From JADGQN01 sp035315185 (GTDB lineage Bacteria; Desulfobacterota; Syntrophorhabdia; Syntrophorhabdales; WCHB1-27), in NCBI GenBank assembly GCA_035315185.1, contig DATFYE010000211.1:1-19445 (forward strand): a DNA stretch of 19,445 bases. Reading direction: 5' to 3'. Of this stretch, positions 1-7,077 are shown piece after piece (positions within the stretch are counted from its first letter, which is position 1; every line of letters starts with the position of its first letter). The notes beneath the pieces are model-generated. The model was not told the origin of the DNA. It ran no database searches and saw only the letters and a list, made by a program, of their open reading frames with translations. Made by a program: the position numbers and the translations under genes.

Positions 1-767
1 TGACCTTTGGCACCCCCCGCATCTCCTACGCCGGCATCCAGACCGGTCTCGCTTTCTACAAGTCCGTCCTCCAGGGTTTTGCGGCCCTCAGCGCCCTGGT
101 CATCCGCGATCGCCTTATCGGCATCTTCTTCGGTCTTGTCGTGTTCGGTATCGTAGAGCATCTGCTGTGGCCCGTGCGCGCCAAAGATGCGCTGCGCGCG
201 CGCCTGGCCGAGATGCTGCACTTGCTGGCGGATCTGGCCCGCACGGGAACGAGCAGCGCGACGCCGACGAAGACGAGCAACGATGTGGATTCGTGGCGTC
301 GACTGATCTCGCAGAAAGTGGAGGACATCCAGGGACTCATCGAGTCGTCCAAGTTTGAGCTGGGTGCTTTCAAACTGAGTGAGATCCAGAAGCATACCAG
401 TGACGCCCAGATCGTCTTCATACTGTTGCTCGCGCTCGCCCGCGAGAGGCAAGAACTTGTGCACCCGGAGGCGGTTCTGGCAGCCGCGGTCGAGCTCGAT
501 AACGCGATGGCGACAGCCTTGCTGGCAGTGGAGGCGCACGTAGCCACTGGCTCCCAACCAGCGCTTCCGAATCTCGAAGGTATGATGGACGCTCTTGAGC
601 GTTCCATCGCCGGCGCGAATGCGCCTGATGAGGCGGCCGCCGGCACTCTCCTCGCCGAACGTTTGGCTATCTATCGCGCGCTCGTCGCCGCTGTTACGCG
701 GCTTTCCTGGGAACCCTTAGATGCAGTGCAATACGGAAATGAAGTTCGGGTTTTAGCCGTCCAGTAG
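1..767 (+). CDS. FUSC family protein, C-terminal part (5' truncated by window edge)
   Basis: The reading frame is open from the window edge (first complete codon at 3) to a TAG at 765-767, giving 254 visible residues; the N-terminal half lies outside. The visible start reads TFGTPRISYAGIQTGLAFYK, which matches the conserved loop of FUSC/MdtO-type inner-membrane proteins. A hydrophobic segment (about residues 22-55) follows, ending in EHLLWPVRAK, and then a long soluble, Ala/Leu-rich helical tail. Family members are thought to work with RND/MFP-type partners in export of aromatic acids or drugs. The usual partner genes would lie upstream and are not visible, so the substrate is unknown. The gene converges on the PLD-like gene and no strong terminator is seen between them. 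The GTG at 141 is internal and is not a real start. Confidence 0.8.
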   Translation, partial: TFGTPRISYAGIQTGLAFYKSVLQGFAALSALVIRDRLIGIFFGLVVFGIVEHLLWPVRAKDALRARLAEMLHLLADLARTGTSSATPTKTSNDVDSWRRLISQKVEDIQGLIESSKFELGAFKLSEIQKHTSDAQIVFILLLALARERQELVHPEAVLAAAVELDNAMATALLAVEAHVATGSQPALPNLEGMMDALERSIAGANAPDEAAAGTLLAERLAIYRALVAAVTRLSWEPLDAVQYGNEVRVLAVQ

Positions 768-890
768 TGCGCGGCGTGCTACCAGAAATGTGCCGCGGCC
801 TATGCACAAAACGTCTATTTCAGGATTTCTATTTTTATCGAGATACTCCCCGTTCCCCGGTTCACCATGAATTCTCATGCGATAGGCTGC

Positions 891-1472
891 TCACTCCAGT
901 GTTTGGTAAGACTTTTCATCGTTCCACATCCTCTCGAAGGCGTTCTTATACTGTTCGAGGATATGCTTATCTACCCTGGCAGGAATGATGAGAAGATCTT
1001 CCTCATCAACCCTGAGGCCGAGGGCAGTGCGCGTCGAGCCGTAATCATAACTTCCAAGCACCACCCACTTATCGTCAACCATACTCGCCTGCAGCCGCAT
1101 GGCCCCGGAAAAACGGTTAACCTTTATGAAAATCCCCTGCAGCTTCAGATTGTACATCGCTACCTCGTCTCTCTTGGTTTCAAGTTTTCCCTTGTCGCTT
1201 ATCAGTCTGACATCAACGCCACGCTTCTTCGCATCGATCAGTGCCTTGGCTATCGCGGGATGAGTGAGGGAGGACGTTATCACCCAGATGTAGCCCCCTT
1301 TCTGCACGTCTCCATAAAGCGAGACCAACGTCTCTTCCAGGTTACCTTGCTCCCTGGAAAAATAGACCGAGATCCGGTCAGCAGGTACGGTTCCAGCAAA
1401 GCCCGGAGATGTGACGAGAATAAACAGAAGAAGAACAAGAATCACACGCGGCGATCTACGCAGCATATGCAT
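891..1472 (-). CDS. Exported PLD-like domain protein with degenerate HKD motif
   Basis: This encodes 193 residues: an N-terminal signal peptide (RR, then a Leu/Val/Ile core, likely cleaved near FAG, residues 25-27) followed by one phospholipase D-like domain. The fold is recognisable from KRGVDVRLISD (about 83-92), VDDKWVVLGSYDYGST (about 132-147) and a C-terminal YKNAFERMW. Active members carry HxKxxxxD before GSxN. Here the aligned stretch is RLQASMVD, so His is Arg126 and Lys is Gln128, while Asp133 is kept. Phosphodiesterase activity is therefore doubtful and a binding or structural role is possible. The ATG at 1472 was chosen over the longer frame (from 1508) because AGGAGG at 1479-1484 sits 6 nt upstream and the predicted promoter lies just ahead. 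Single-HKD relatives of the Nuc type act as dimers in the periplasm or outside the cell. Confidence 0.75.
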   Translation of the reverse strand: MHMLRRSPRVILVLLLFILVTSPGFAGTVPADRISVYFSREQGNLEETLVSLYGDVQKGGYIWVITSSLTHPAIAKALIDAKKRGVDVRLISDKGKLETKRDEVAMYNLKLQGIFIKVNRFSGAMRLQASMVDDKWVVLGSYDYGSTRTALGLRVDEEDLLIIPARVDKHILEQYKNAFERMWNDEKSYQTLE

Positions 1473-1503
1473 GGCACACCTCCTGGTTTTTGCCCACACC
1501 AAC

Positions 1504-1532
1504 ATCATAATACATCAGGCACGGTGAGGCAA
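1504..1532 (-). promoter_or_regulatory. Predicted sigma70 promoter of the PLD-like gene
   Basis: On the minus strand, TTGCCT (1532-1527) is followed after 17 nt by TATGAT (1509-1504). Transcription would start near 1497, leaving a leader of about 25 nt before the ATG at 1472. This also argues against the upstream ATG at 1508 being the start. Confidence 0.5.
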
Positions 1533-1547
1533 AGAAGTTGGACTTCT
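1533..1547 (-). terminator. Small hairpin 3' of the SulP gene (weak terminator or operator)
   Basis: AGAAGT and ACTTCT form a 6-bp perfect stem with a 3-nt loop, about 42 nt past the stop of the SulP gene and just upstream of the -35 of the PLD promoter. On the minus strand it is followed by only a short T run, so as a terminator it would be weak. Its position would also suit an operator. Confidence 0.25.
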
Positions 1548-1588
1548 GCTGGCGACCGCATGAAAGCGGAGCCTCCAAGAAGTGCGGC

Positions 1589-3343
1589 TTATTCCTTGAA
1601 CTCGGGACGGCCAGCCGGCGCATGCGCCCGATGGCGTTGAGAAAACGCTTGCACTCCCTGGGTGATAGAGTCATACATATGGTCCGCACCGATGACTGCT
1701 TCCACTCCCATCCGCCGCAACATCCCCCGTACGGAATCGCGCACCCGGGCCATGCAGAGGGTGATATCCTCTCCGGCCAATTCCGCATGGAGCTTTACGA
1801 GCATGTCCGCCGCTGTGGTGTCTACAAAATTGATGGTCTCATAATCCATTAACACTTCCTCGACCGGCGTCGTCGCTTCGCGGATGGCTTGTTTGACCTG
1901 CTCGGCGCAATAGGTGGCGTTGGCAAAAAACAGGTTGCCGTCAAGCCGGAAGATCAGGAGGCCGGGAACCGTCTTGGCCTCGAGGCGTCGCCGAATGTTG
2001 CGGTACACATCCTGCCCCGGCATTTTACCGAGTACCGCAGTGGCAGGATGGCTGGCCTGATGGATCAAGACCACCAGAGACAGCACGACCCCCAGTCCCA
2101 CACCCGGAAGAACACCGAGTATGAGCACCCCGAGGAAAGCCGCCAGGGAAATGATTAATTCCATCTTGCTGATAGCGCTCAGTCGCCGAAAGTAACCGAA
2201 ATCGAGCATCCGAATCATGGCCCCGACCACGATGGCGCCCAGGACGGCGTAAGGCATATTCTTAAAAAGCGGCATCAGGATCAGCAACGTGAGGATTATA
2301 AAGATGGCATGGAACAATCCCGCCATTTGGGTCTTGCCACCGGCACCCATGCTCACGGCGGATTGTGACAGGCTGCCGGCCACCACAAAGCCCGAACTGA
2401 GGCTTGAGCCAACGTTGGCCATGCCGAGACCCACCAATTCTTGACCGGGATCGATTTCCTCACCCGTTACCAGAGCCGCGGCCTTGGCCGCTCCCAGCGA
2501 TTCTGAGTAGTTGAGCAGCACGATGGCCAAAGCCCCCTGGATGAGGGTAGCAAGATGTGAGGGAGGGAGGTGCGGAAGACCGATAGGCGGGAGATTTGTG
2601 GTAATCACACCCACAATGGCCACCCCCCGCTGGTGCAAGTTAAAGACGGTGACTGTCAGAATGGCGCCCATAATGGTAGTTAATGCTGCGGGAAATTTTG
2701 GCAGAACGTGCGTCAGAGTTAACAGCACGAGGAGGCCACCCAATCCCACCGCCAGCGTCAAAAGATGGGTATTCGGCAACTCCAGAGCGAGGGCCCAGAG
2801 CCGCTGAAAAAAATCGCCGCTCACACTTTCCACCCCGAACATCTTGGGTAACTGGGTCATGATGGTGACTAGGGCCAGGCCTTGGATAAAACCCTTCATC
2901 ACCGGTTGCGCTATGAAGTTGGCCAGCCAGCCCATGCGCAAGATGCCGAAACCCAGAAAAAATAGTCCGACGAGCAAGGCCAGTGCCGAGGTCAAGGCCA
3001 GATAATCGGAGGAACCTTGCGCCACCAGAAGGCCCACGGTGTGCGCTGATAACAGTGCTGTGGCAGAATCTGGTCCAACGACCAGCAACCGCGACGTGCC
3101 GAACACTGCGTACCCGACGAGCGCCAGAGGCACCGTATACAGACCGATCACGGGGGGGACGCCGGCGATACCAGTATAGGCCAGGGCGGTGGGCACCATG
3201 ACCGCCCAGACGGTGAATCCGGCAATAAGATCATTTCGCAGCCAGCTTAAACGGTAGCGGGAAACCCAGTTCAACAGAGGGACGAATTTGTTGAGCGAAT
3301 AGGAATCCTTCTTAGGGTTGGTCCGTGTTTCGATGGCAATCAC
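1589..3343 (-). CDS. SulP family anion permease with C-terminal STAS domain
   Basis: A 584-residue inner-membrane protein of the SulP/SLC26 family, of usual length. The N-terminal Sulfate_transp domain (about residues 20-420) opens with the family signature region WLRNDLIAGFTVWAVMVPTA and has 10 or more hydrophobic segments, including GLYTVPLALVGYAVFGTSR. The STAS domain fills about 445-565, with the characteristic strand-loop NFVDTTAADML around Asp508. SulP proteins move sulfate, bicarbonate or other anions or dicarboxylates; the substrate cannot be told from sequence here. The start is a GTG at 3343 with no clear Shine-Dalgarno, so a slightly different start is possible. It stands alone, 116 nt upstream of the PLD-like gene, which has its own promoter, and about 400 nt downstream of the MFS gene with a transposase remnant between. 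Confidence 0.9.
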   Translation of the reverse strand: MIAIETRTNPKKDSYSLNKFVPLLNWVSRYRLSWLRNDLIAGFTVWAVMVPTALAYTGIAGVPPVIGLYTVPLALVGYAVFGTSRLLVVGPDSATALLSAHTVGLLVAQGSSDYLALTSALALLVGLFFLGFGILRMGWLANFIAQPVMKGFIQGLALVTIMTQLPKMFGVESVSGDFFQRLWALALELPNTHLLTLAVGLGGLLVLLTLTHVLPKFPAALTTIMGAILTVTVFNLHQRGVAIVGVITTNLPPIGLPHLPPSHLATLIQGALAIVLLNYSESLGAAKAAALVTGEEIDPGQELVGLGMANVGSSLSSGFVVAGSLSQSAVSMGAGGKTQMAGLFHAIFIILTLLILMPLFKNMPYAVLGAIVVGAMIRMLDFGYFRRLSAISKMELIISLAAFLGVLILGVLPGVGLGVVLSLVVLIHQASHPATAVLGKMPGQDVYRNIRRRLEAKTVPGLLIFRLDGNLFFANATYCAEQVKQAIREATTPVEEVLMDYETINFVDTTAADMLVKLHAELAGEDITLCMARVRDSVRGMLRRMGVEAVIGADHMYDSITQGVQAFSQRHRAHAPAGRPEFKE

Positions 3344-3743
3344 CTGTCAGAATTATTGGGCATTCTTGAGACAGCCGCCCGCGTCATAGTGCCGATCCCC
3401 GGTAAGCTGGAGCATAGGATGATCGATCTCCTCCCCCCAGAGCGGCGTACAGGCGACCCTGGACGTGTCATTCGGATCACCCGAGCCGTCTCGGGTTTGT
3501 TGCCCGTGTGGCAAGTCCATTTTCTGGACGGCTGCTGCGGCTCATTTCGCCCGACCCTCCGCCAGTTGCTGTCGTTTGGTCATGGTATTCATAATGGTTG
3601 TGTAATCATCAACCCAAGGCAAGTCAAGGCGAAAAACGCTTTGTAAGTAGCCCTTGGTTTTCGGGGTAGAGAATGGGATAGGTTGGTAGGGAACTGCCGA
3701 CGATGTCTTGGGTTGTATCAAGCTTCGCCTGTCCCGAAAGAAA
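3344..3743. other. Gene-free stretch between SulP and MFS genes
   Basis: Apart from the transposase remnant at 3548-3670, no coding frame with plausible composition was found. A 96-codon plus-strand frame (3356-3646) uses a TTG start, has no ribosome binding site and overlaps the remnant. The insertion scar probably accounts for the unusual spacing here. No convincing promoter was found for the weakly initiated SulP gene. Confidence 0.5.
3548..3670 (-). pseudogene. IS5-type transposase remnant (N-terminal region fragment)
   Basis: Within a 73-codon minus-strand frame, about 40 residues read TKGYLQSVFRLDLPWVDDYT followed by a TI..R.QLA stretch. This resembles the segment of IS5-family DDE transposases that typically reads T(E/Q)GFL.S...L..LDLPVPDYTTLSRR. 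No DDE catalytic region, inverted terminal repeats or continuation in the other frames could be found, so this is a short decayed fragment. It lies in the 400-bp gap between the MFS and SulP genes. The match is by eye and short, so the family call is moderate. Confidence 0.45.
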
Positions 3744-4967
3744 TCAGGATTGACAGGATACAACGGGACGCTGGCGAGAAAAATTGGCTGCCAATCCCGA
3801 GACTGCCCCCAGAATACCTATGGGCGCTAAGGCCCAGAAGGCAACCTGCCACCCCAAAGATTCAACCAGCAAGCCAAATACCAAAGGCCCGAGCAGCATC
3901 CCGGAATTCTGCCCGATTTGAATGACGGCCATGGCCATACCCGCCAGTCTCTCATCCCCCACAATTTCTACCGCACTGGAGAACACACCTGCCGGAACGA
4001 AACCGCCAAGGAAGCCGATGGCAACCGTCAGGGCAAGAAACAGGTTCTCGCTCGCCGCGGCATTTGCGGGAAAGAGAAAAGCCATCGCCAGCAGAGGAAG
4101 AGCACAGAGTACCTTTCTGGAGCCGGTCTTATCCAGCATCCAGCCGGCCAAAGGGGCGGCGGCCATGTTCAGTATGCTCATCAAGCTCATTATGTGCGAG
4201 GCACGAATGAGAGAGGCATGCCGAATGCTGTGGAGAAAGGTCGGGCCCCAGGTGATGAAAGCAACAACAACGAAATTGAAGCAGCAGAACAATAGACTGA
4301 TCAGCCATAAGTTACGGTTTCGCAGGACCAGGCTCAGGCTCTGTATTGTCAGGTTCTTGCACGATTCAGCGTGGTCCTGATCGGAAGGCAGCCCGGTATG
4401 CGATTTGACGAGGAAATAGAAGAGCAGGCCAACAACAATCGTGTAGCACCATCCGAACTGCCACACTGCTCGCCAACCCCAATGAACGGCTAGGAAAGGA
4501 GCGAGAATAAACATGGCCGTGGACCCGAAGGGCACCCAAACGGACCAGATACCCATCGCTCTACCTCTCTTCTCCGGAGCAAACCATAGGGCTATAATGT
4601 CAGGCGCCGTGACTGCCATGAGGCTCAAGCCTGCGCCTTCGACAAACCGGCTCAACAGCAAGCTACCAATGTCCTTGCTGAAAGCACCACCACCCGCACC
4701 TGCTGCGAGGAAAGCGAGAGCCATCAACCCGGTTGCCCTGTACCCCAACCTTTGAAGAATGAATCCGGAAGGTATAGCCAGGAAAAGACCCGTGATGGCA
4801 AATACGGACATGAGGAGACCAGCCTGGCCGGCGGACTGACTAAAGTCCTCCATGAGCAAGGGCATGACCGGAGGAACCTTGAACTGGTTCAAGGTGGCTG
4901 CAATACTCGCGAGGAGAACGATGATCAGGATAAGCCAGGGCGATCGACGTAATGTGCTTGTGTGCAT
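3744..4967 (-). CDS. MFS transporter, 12 TM
   Basis: A 407-residue major facilitator superfamily permease of the inner membrane. The N-terminal half has the typical TM1-6 pattern: NQFKVPPVMPLLMEDF after TM1, the loop 2-3 motif GFILQRLGYR (a variant of G-x-L-x-D-R-x-G-R/K), and RFVEGAGLSLM in TM4. A cytoplasmic loop near residues 205-220 precedes TM7-12, with the second-half motif GWMLDKTGSRK. The overall character (FSQSAGQAGLLMSVFAITG) recalls the CynX/NimT and related anion-importer group, but the substrate cannot be assigned. The start ATG has AAGGGA 7 nt upstream. A palindromic site and a TATAAT element lie just upstream, so it is probably an individually regulated unit rather than part of an operon with the oxidoreductase 126 nt upstream. 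Confidence 0.88.
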   Translation of the reverse strand: MHTSTLRRSPWLILIIVLLASIAATLNQFKVPPVMPLLMEDFSQSAGQAGLLMSVFAITGLFLAIPSGFILQRLGYRATGLMALAFLAAGAGGGAFSKDIGSLLLSRFVEGAGLSLMAVTAPDIIALWFAPEKRGRAMGIWSVWVPFGSTAMFILAPFLAVHWGWRAVWQFGWCYTIVVGLLFYFLVKSHTGLPSDQDHAESCKNLTIQSLSLVLRNRNLWLISLLFCCFNFVVVAFITWGPTFLHSIRHASLIRASHIMSLMSILNMAAAPLAGWMLDKTGSRKVLCALPLLAMAFLFPANAAASENLFLALTVAIGFLGGFVPAGVFSSAVEIVGDERLAGMAMAVIQIGQNSGMLLGPLVFGLLVESLGWQVAFWALAPIGILGAVSGLAANFSRQRPVVSCQS

Positions 4968-5009
4968 GTGGAAATCCCTTATATGTGGAACGCGAGATAT
5001 GACCGGACG

Positions 5010-5023
5010 GTTACCGTGGTAAC
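5010..5023. promoter_or_regulatory. Perfect palindrome GTTACC-GT-GGTAAC, candidate operator
   Basis: Two 6-bp arms (5010-5015 and 5018-5023) are exact inverted repeats around GT, about 43 nt upstream of the MFS start. On the minus strand a TATAAT (5053-5048) sits upstream of it, so the palindrome would fall about 20-30 nt after the transcription start, where a repressor could block RNA polymerase. No regulator gene is adjacent. On the plus strand the same hairpin is followed by a T6 run, but no plus-strand gene precedes it, so an operator is preferred over a terminator. Confidence 0.35.
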
Positions 5024-5093
5024 GTTGGCCATTTTTTCTTACAGAGCATTATAGATTGGGCTGTTCACAGGATCTCCGCTTGAAGTCGTCTTC

Positions 5094-6095
5094 TCATGCT
5101 GATCTTTGTCCCGGTCGGTTCGGGAACGTAATCACGATCTTTCCTCCGGCAACCCCTTTATCGATTTGTGCGTATGCTTCGACTGCCTCATCCAGCGAGC
5201 AGGTTCTGGCAATGTCAGGAGGAGTGAGTTTACCTTGTTCAAATGCAGACCTGAGACCGTCCAGAATGTCGCCTGAAGCAACCGTATCGAATAGAGACGT
5301 ATTCACGCCGAACAGCGTGAGCTGCCTGCGGTAGAAGTCAAGTAGATCAAAACTGACCCTCGTAGTTCCCACTGAAGTGATGTTCACCTGCCGTCCGTTC
5401 AGGCCCAAGGATTTCAGTCCCACTTCAAAAAGCGGGCCGCCCACGCAATCAAACACAACGTCCACGCCTTTACCCTGCGTGTAGTCGCGTACCCGGTTGG
5501 CAATGTCGTCCGACTCACTGCCGAGCGCCAGATCAATTCCCAATTGCTGCGCTTTGCCCTCGTCCAGGGCCGGCCGATCTACCCCTATCACCCGGGCAGA
5601 TTTTGTCTTGGCTATCTTAATGACAGAACTGCCCACGCCTCCGCTCGCGCCTGTCACCAAAACGACTTCACCTTCTTTGAGCCGGGCCTTCTCGATCAGT
5701 CCGATAAATGCGGCAAGGTAATTGACCCCGAGACTTGCCGCCTCGACCATGGACAGAGATTTTGGCTTAAGCCGGGCACCCCTTTTGGGCAGAGCTATAT
5801 ACTCGGCGTGGCTTCCATCTCGCGTGAAGCCGATGTCTCCTCCCGATGCCCAGACTTCCTGCCCGATCAAGTCCTTGTCGCCGGCAACGATAACTCCTGC
5901 GAGATCCCGGCCGGGAATGCGCGGCAGGCTGGTTTGCGCAAATTTCCCCTGCACGTTCTTGACATCGGAGGGATTGATCGACGCTGCGTGAACCTCGACC
6001 AATACCTCGTCAGGGCCGGGAACCGGTTTCGGTACTTCCTCGACGTGAAGCACTGCCGCCACCTCGCCAAAGCCATTAAATCTCAAAGCCTTCAT
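5094..6095 (-). CDS. Quinone oxidoreductase-type zinc-free MDR enzyme (NAD(P)H-dependent)
   Basis: A 333-residue medium-chain dehydrogenase/reductase. The GroES-like N-terminal domain (about 1-120) contains the quinone-reductase signature NPSDVKN (41-47) and PGRDLAG (61-67), and lacks the zinc-ligand Cys/His set of alcohol dehydrogenases. The Rossmann domain carries VTGASGGVGSS (about 147-157), followed by a helix and IGVDRP, where a negatively charged Asp at the end of beta2 (173) may favour NAD(H) over NADP(H). Such cytosolic enzymes reduce quinones or activated enones using NAD(P)H; the exact substrate is unknown. The ATG at 6095 has AAGGAG 8 nt upstream. A predicted promoter lies immediately upstream. 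It runs in the same direction as the MFS gene but is separated from it by 126 nt. Confidence 0.88.
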   Translation of the reverse strand: MKALRFNGFGEVAAVLHVEEVPKPVPGPDEVLVEVHAASINPSDVKNVQGKFAQTSLPRIPGRDLAGVIVAGDKDLIGQEVWASGGDIGFTRDGSHAEYIALPKRGARLKPKSLSMVEAASLGVNYLAAFIGLIEKARLKEGEVVLVTGASGGVGSSVIKIAKTKSARVIGVDRPALDEGKAQQLGIDLALGSESDDIANRVRDYTQGKGVDVVFDCVGGPLFEVGLKSLGLNGRQVNITSVGTTRVSFDLLDFYRRQLTLFGVNTSLFDTVASGDILDGLRSAFEQGKLTPPDIARTCSLDEAVEAYAQIDKGVAGGKIVITFPNRPGQRSA

Positions 6096-6152
6096 CTTTC
6101 TTGCTCCTTCATGATGAACGCATAATCCAGTCGGGATGCACGTCTATTGTGT

Positions 6153-6181
6153 AACGTAGTATCAGGATAGCGCCGCGTCAA
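6153..6181 (-). promoter_or_regulatory. Predicted sigma70 promoter of the MDR oxidoreductase gene
   Basis: On the minus strand TTGACG (6181-6176) is followed after 17 nt by TACGTT (6158-6153). The -35 is strong and the -10 is weak. The leader to the ATG at 6095 would be about 50 nt. Confidence 0.35.
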
Positions 6182-6280
6182 GGCATAAGGCCTGAAGCGG
6201 CTCGGTTGTCCTCTGCTTCTGGCCTCAGAACAACAACAGCCAACATAGGCATGAGAGGCCTCAGTGAATCTATGCGAGTC

Positions 6281-6356
6281 TGCAGGAGCTCACCATAACC
6301 TTAGCCCTCCCGTACGGACAACCCCGGGCTCACTTATTTGCCGGTGAGCTCCTGCA
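6281..6356. repeat. Perfect 14-bp inverted repeat spanning the ferritin-like gene 3' end
   Basis: TGCAGGAGCTCACC at 6281-6294 and its exact reverse complement at 6343-6356 flank a 48-nt spacer. The right arm lies inside the last codons of the ferritin-like gene (coding QELT), and its stop codon lies in the loop. Inside the loop are a self-complementary CCGTACGG (6310-6317) and a GCTCAC copy (6328-6333) that could pair instead with GTGAGC (6344-6349), so two alternative folds are possible. There is no U-tract, so this is not a classic intrinsic terminator. It may protect the mRNA 3' end or act as a structured regulatory element. Confidence 0.6.
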
Positions 6357-6618
6357 CCTCTTTTTTGCCTTGCTTCAGTTCTTCCGCCTGTTCCTGGTCC
6401 AGGCGCAGGAGCATGGTCTGTAACTCGCCCACATGAGTCTTTTCTTCCTTGGCGATGTCCAACATTACCTTGCGGATATCCTTGTTGTCGGTCAGGGCAG
6501 CCAACTGCTCGTAGAGGTTGATGGCGTCCAGTTCGCCGATGATGGCAGCCCTGAGAATCCCATTGTTGAGTTTTCCCTTCTTCATCTTGTTAAAGTCCAC
6601 AGGAATCTGAGATAGCAT
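6334..6618 (-). CDS. Encapsulin-type ferritin-like protein
   Basis: A 94-residue, all-helical protein strongly resembling the encapsulated-ferritin (EncFtn/Flp) domain, especially the one fused to the N-terminus of the Pyrococcus furiosus encapsulin: LRAAIIGELDAINLYEQLAA (22-41), then DIAKEEKTHVGEL (54-66). The metal-binding residues expected for the family are present: Glu29, and Glu59 with His62 as ExxH. Such half-ferritin subunits form annular decamers that oxidise Fe(II) and normally deliver iron into an encapsulin shell. This protein ends at ELTGK, where the archaeal fusion would continue into the shell domain; no standard cargo-loading tail is visible and no encapsulin gene is in the window. 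The ATG has AGGAGG 8 nt upstream. It is 50 nt downstream of the DUF302 gene and probably co-transcribed with it. Confidence 0.85.
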   Translation of the reverse strand: MLSQIPVDFNKMKKGKLNNGILRAAIIGELDAINLYEQLAALTDNKDIRKVMLDIAKEEKTHVGELQTMLLRLDQEQAEELKQGKKEVQELTGK

Positions 6619-6668
6619 ATCTGTTTCCTCCTATGATAAGAAATTGGTCGGGTCGGCACAACGGCGTG

Positions 6669-7073
6669 TCATTTCTCTGGCTTGTTCGACTGCAAGGCCC
6701 GCTCCAACAGCGCCGGCACGCCGACGAACGGCGCTTCCGTCATGCTGTGCCGGTTCTGCAGATACTGCGGACTGTTCGTACTGAGCCACACCCGGCCGTC
6801 CGCGTCTTCCCACACCAGTGCCTTGAGCGGCAGGTCGATTGCCAGCGTCGGGTACGTTTGCATCAACGGTGTTCCTGCTTTCGGGTTGCCGAACAGCACA
6901 AGCATCATGGGTCGCATCGTCAGACCGACTGCCTGTGCCGCACCCTTCTGGTCGATACGCGCAAAGACCGTCATCCCGGCATGCTCAAGCACAGGGATGA
7001 GTCGCTGCACCGTGTCGTCGACAGAATACGGACTCGCAAGATTGATGACGCCGCTCTCAACTGGTGTCGACAT
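6669..7073 (-). CDS. DUF302 domain-containing protein
   Basis: A 134-residue soluble protein covering a complete DUF302 domain, with no signal peptide. The family core is visible as LVLFGNPKAGTPLMQ (58-72), LAIDLPLKALVWEDADG (77-93) and VWLSTNSPQYLQNRH (95-109). The biochemical role of DUF302 is not established. The domain is widespread and often found near redox or metal-related genes, which fits the ferritin-like gene just downstream, but that is only context. Its ATG lies 4 nt after the stop of the preceding Tat-protein gene, so the two are almost certainly translationally coupled and in one transcript. The sequence GAGGTAG just upstream serves as a weak ribosome binding site. Confidence 0.88.
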   Translation of the reverse strand: MSTPVESGVINLASPYSVDDTVQRLIPVLEHAGMTVFARIDQKGAAQAVGLTMRPMMLVLFGNPKAGTPLMQTYPTLAIDLPLKALVWEDADGRVWLSTNSPQYLQNRHSMTEAPFVGVPALLERALQSNKPEK

Positions 7074-7077
7074 TGTC

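Noticed and set aside
867..1640. 257-codon plus-strand open frame
   Set aside because: It is antisense to the PLD-like gene, which has a signal peptide, domain match, promoter and ribosome binding site. The plus-strand product is His/Arg-rich with no family likeness.
1456..1788. 110-codon minus-strand frame overlapping the SulP 3' end
   Set aside because: Out of phase with the STAS domain, with no family likeness.
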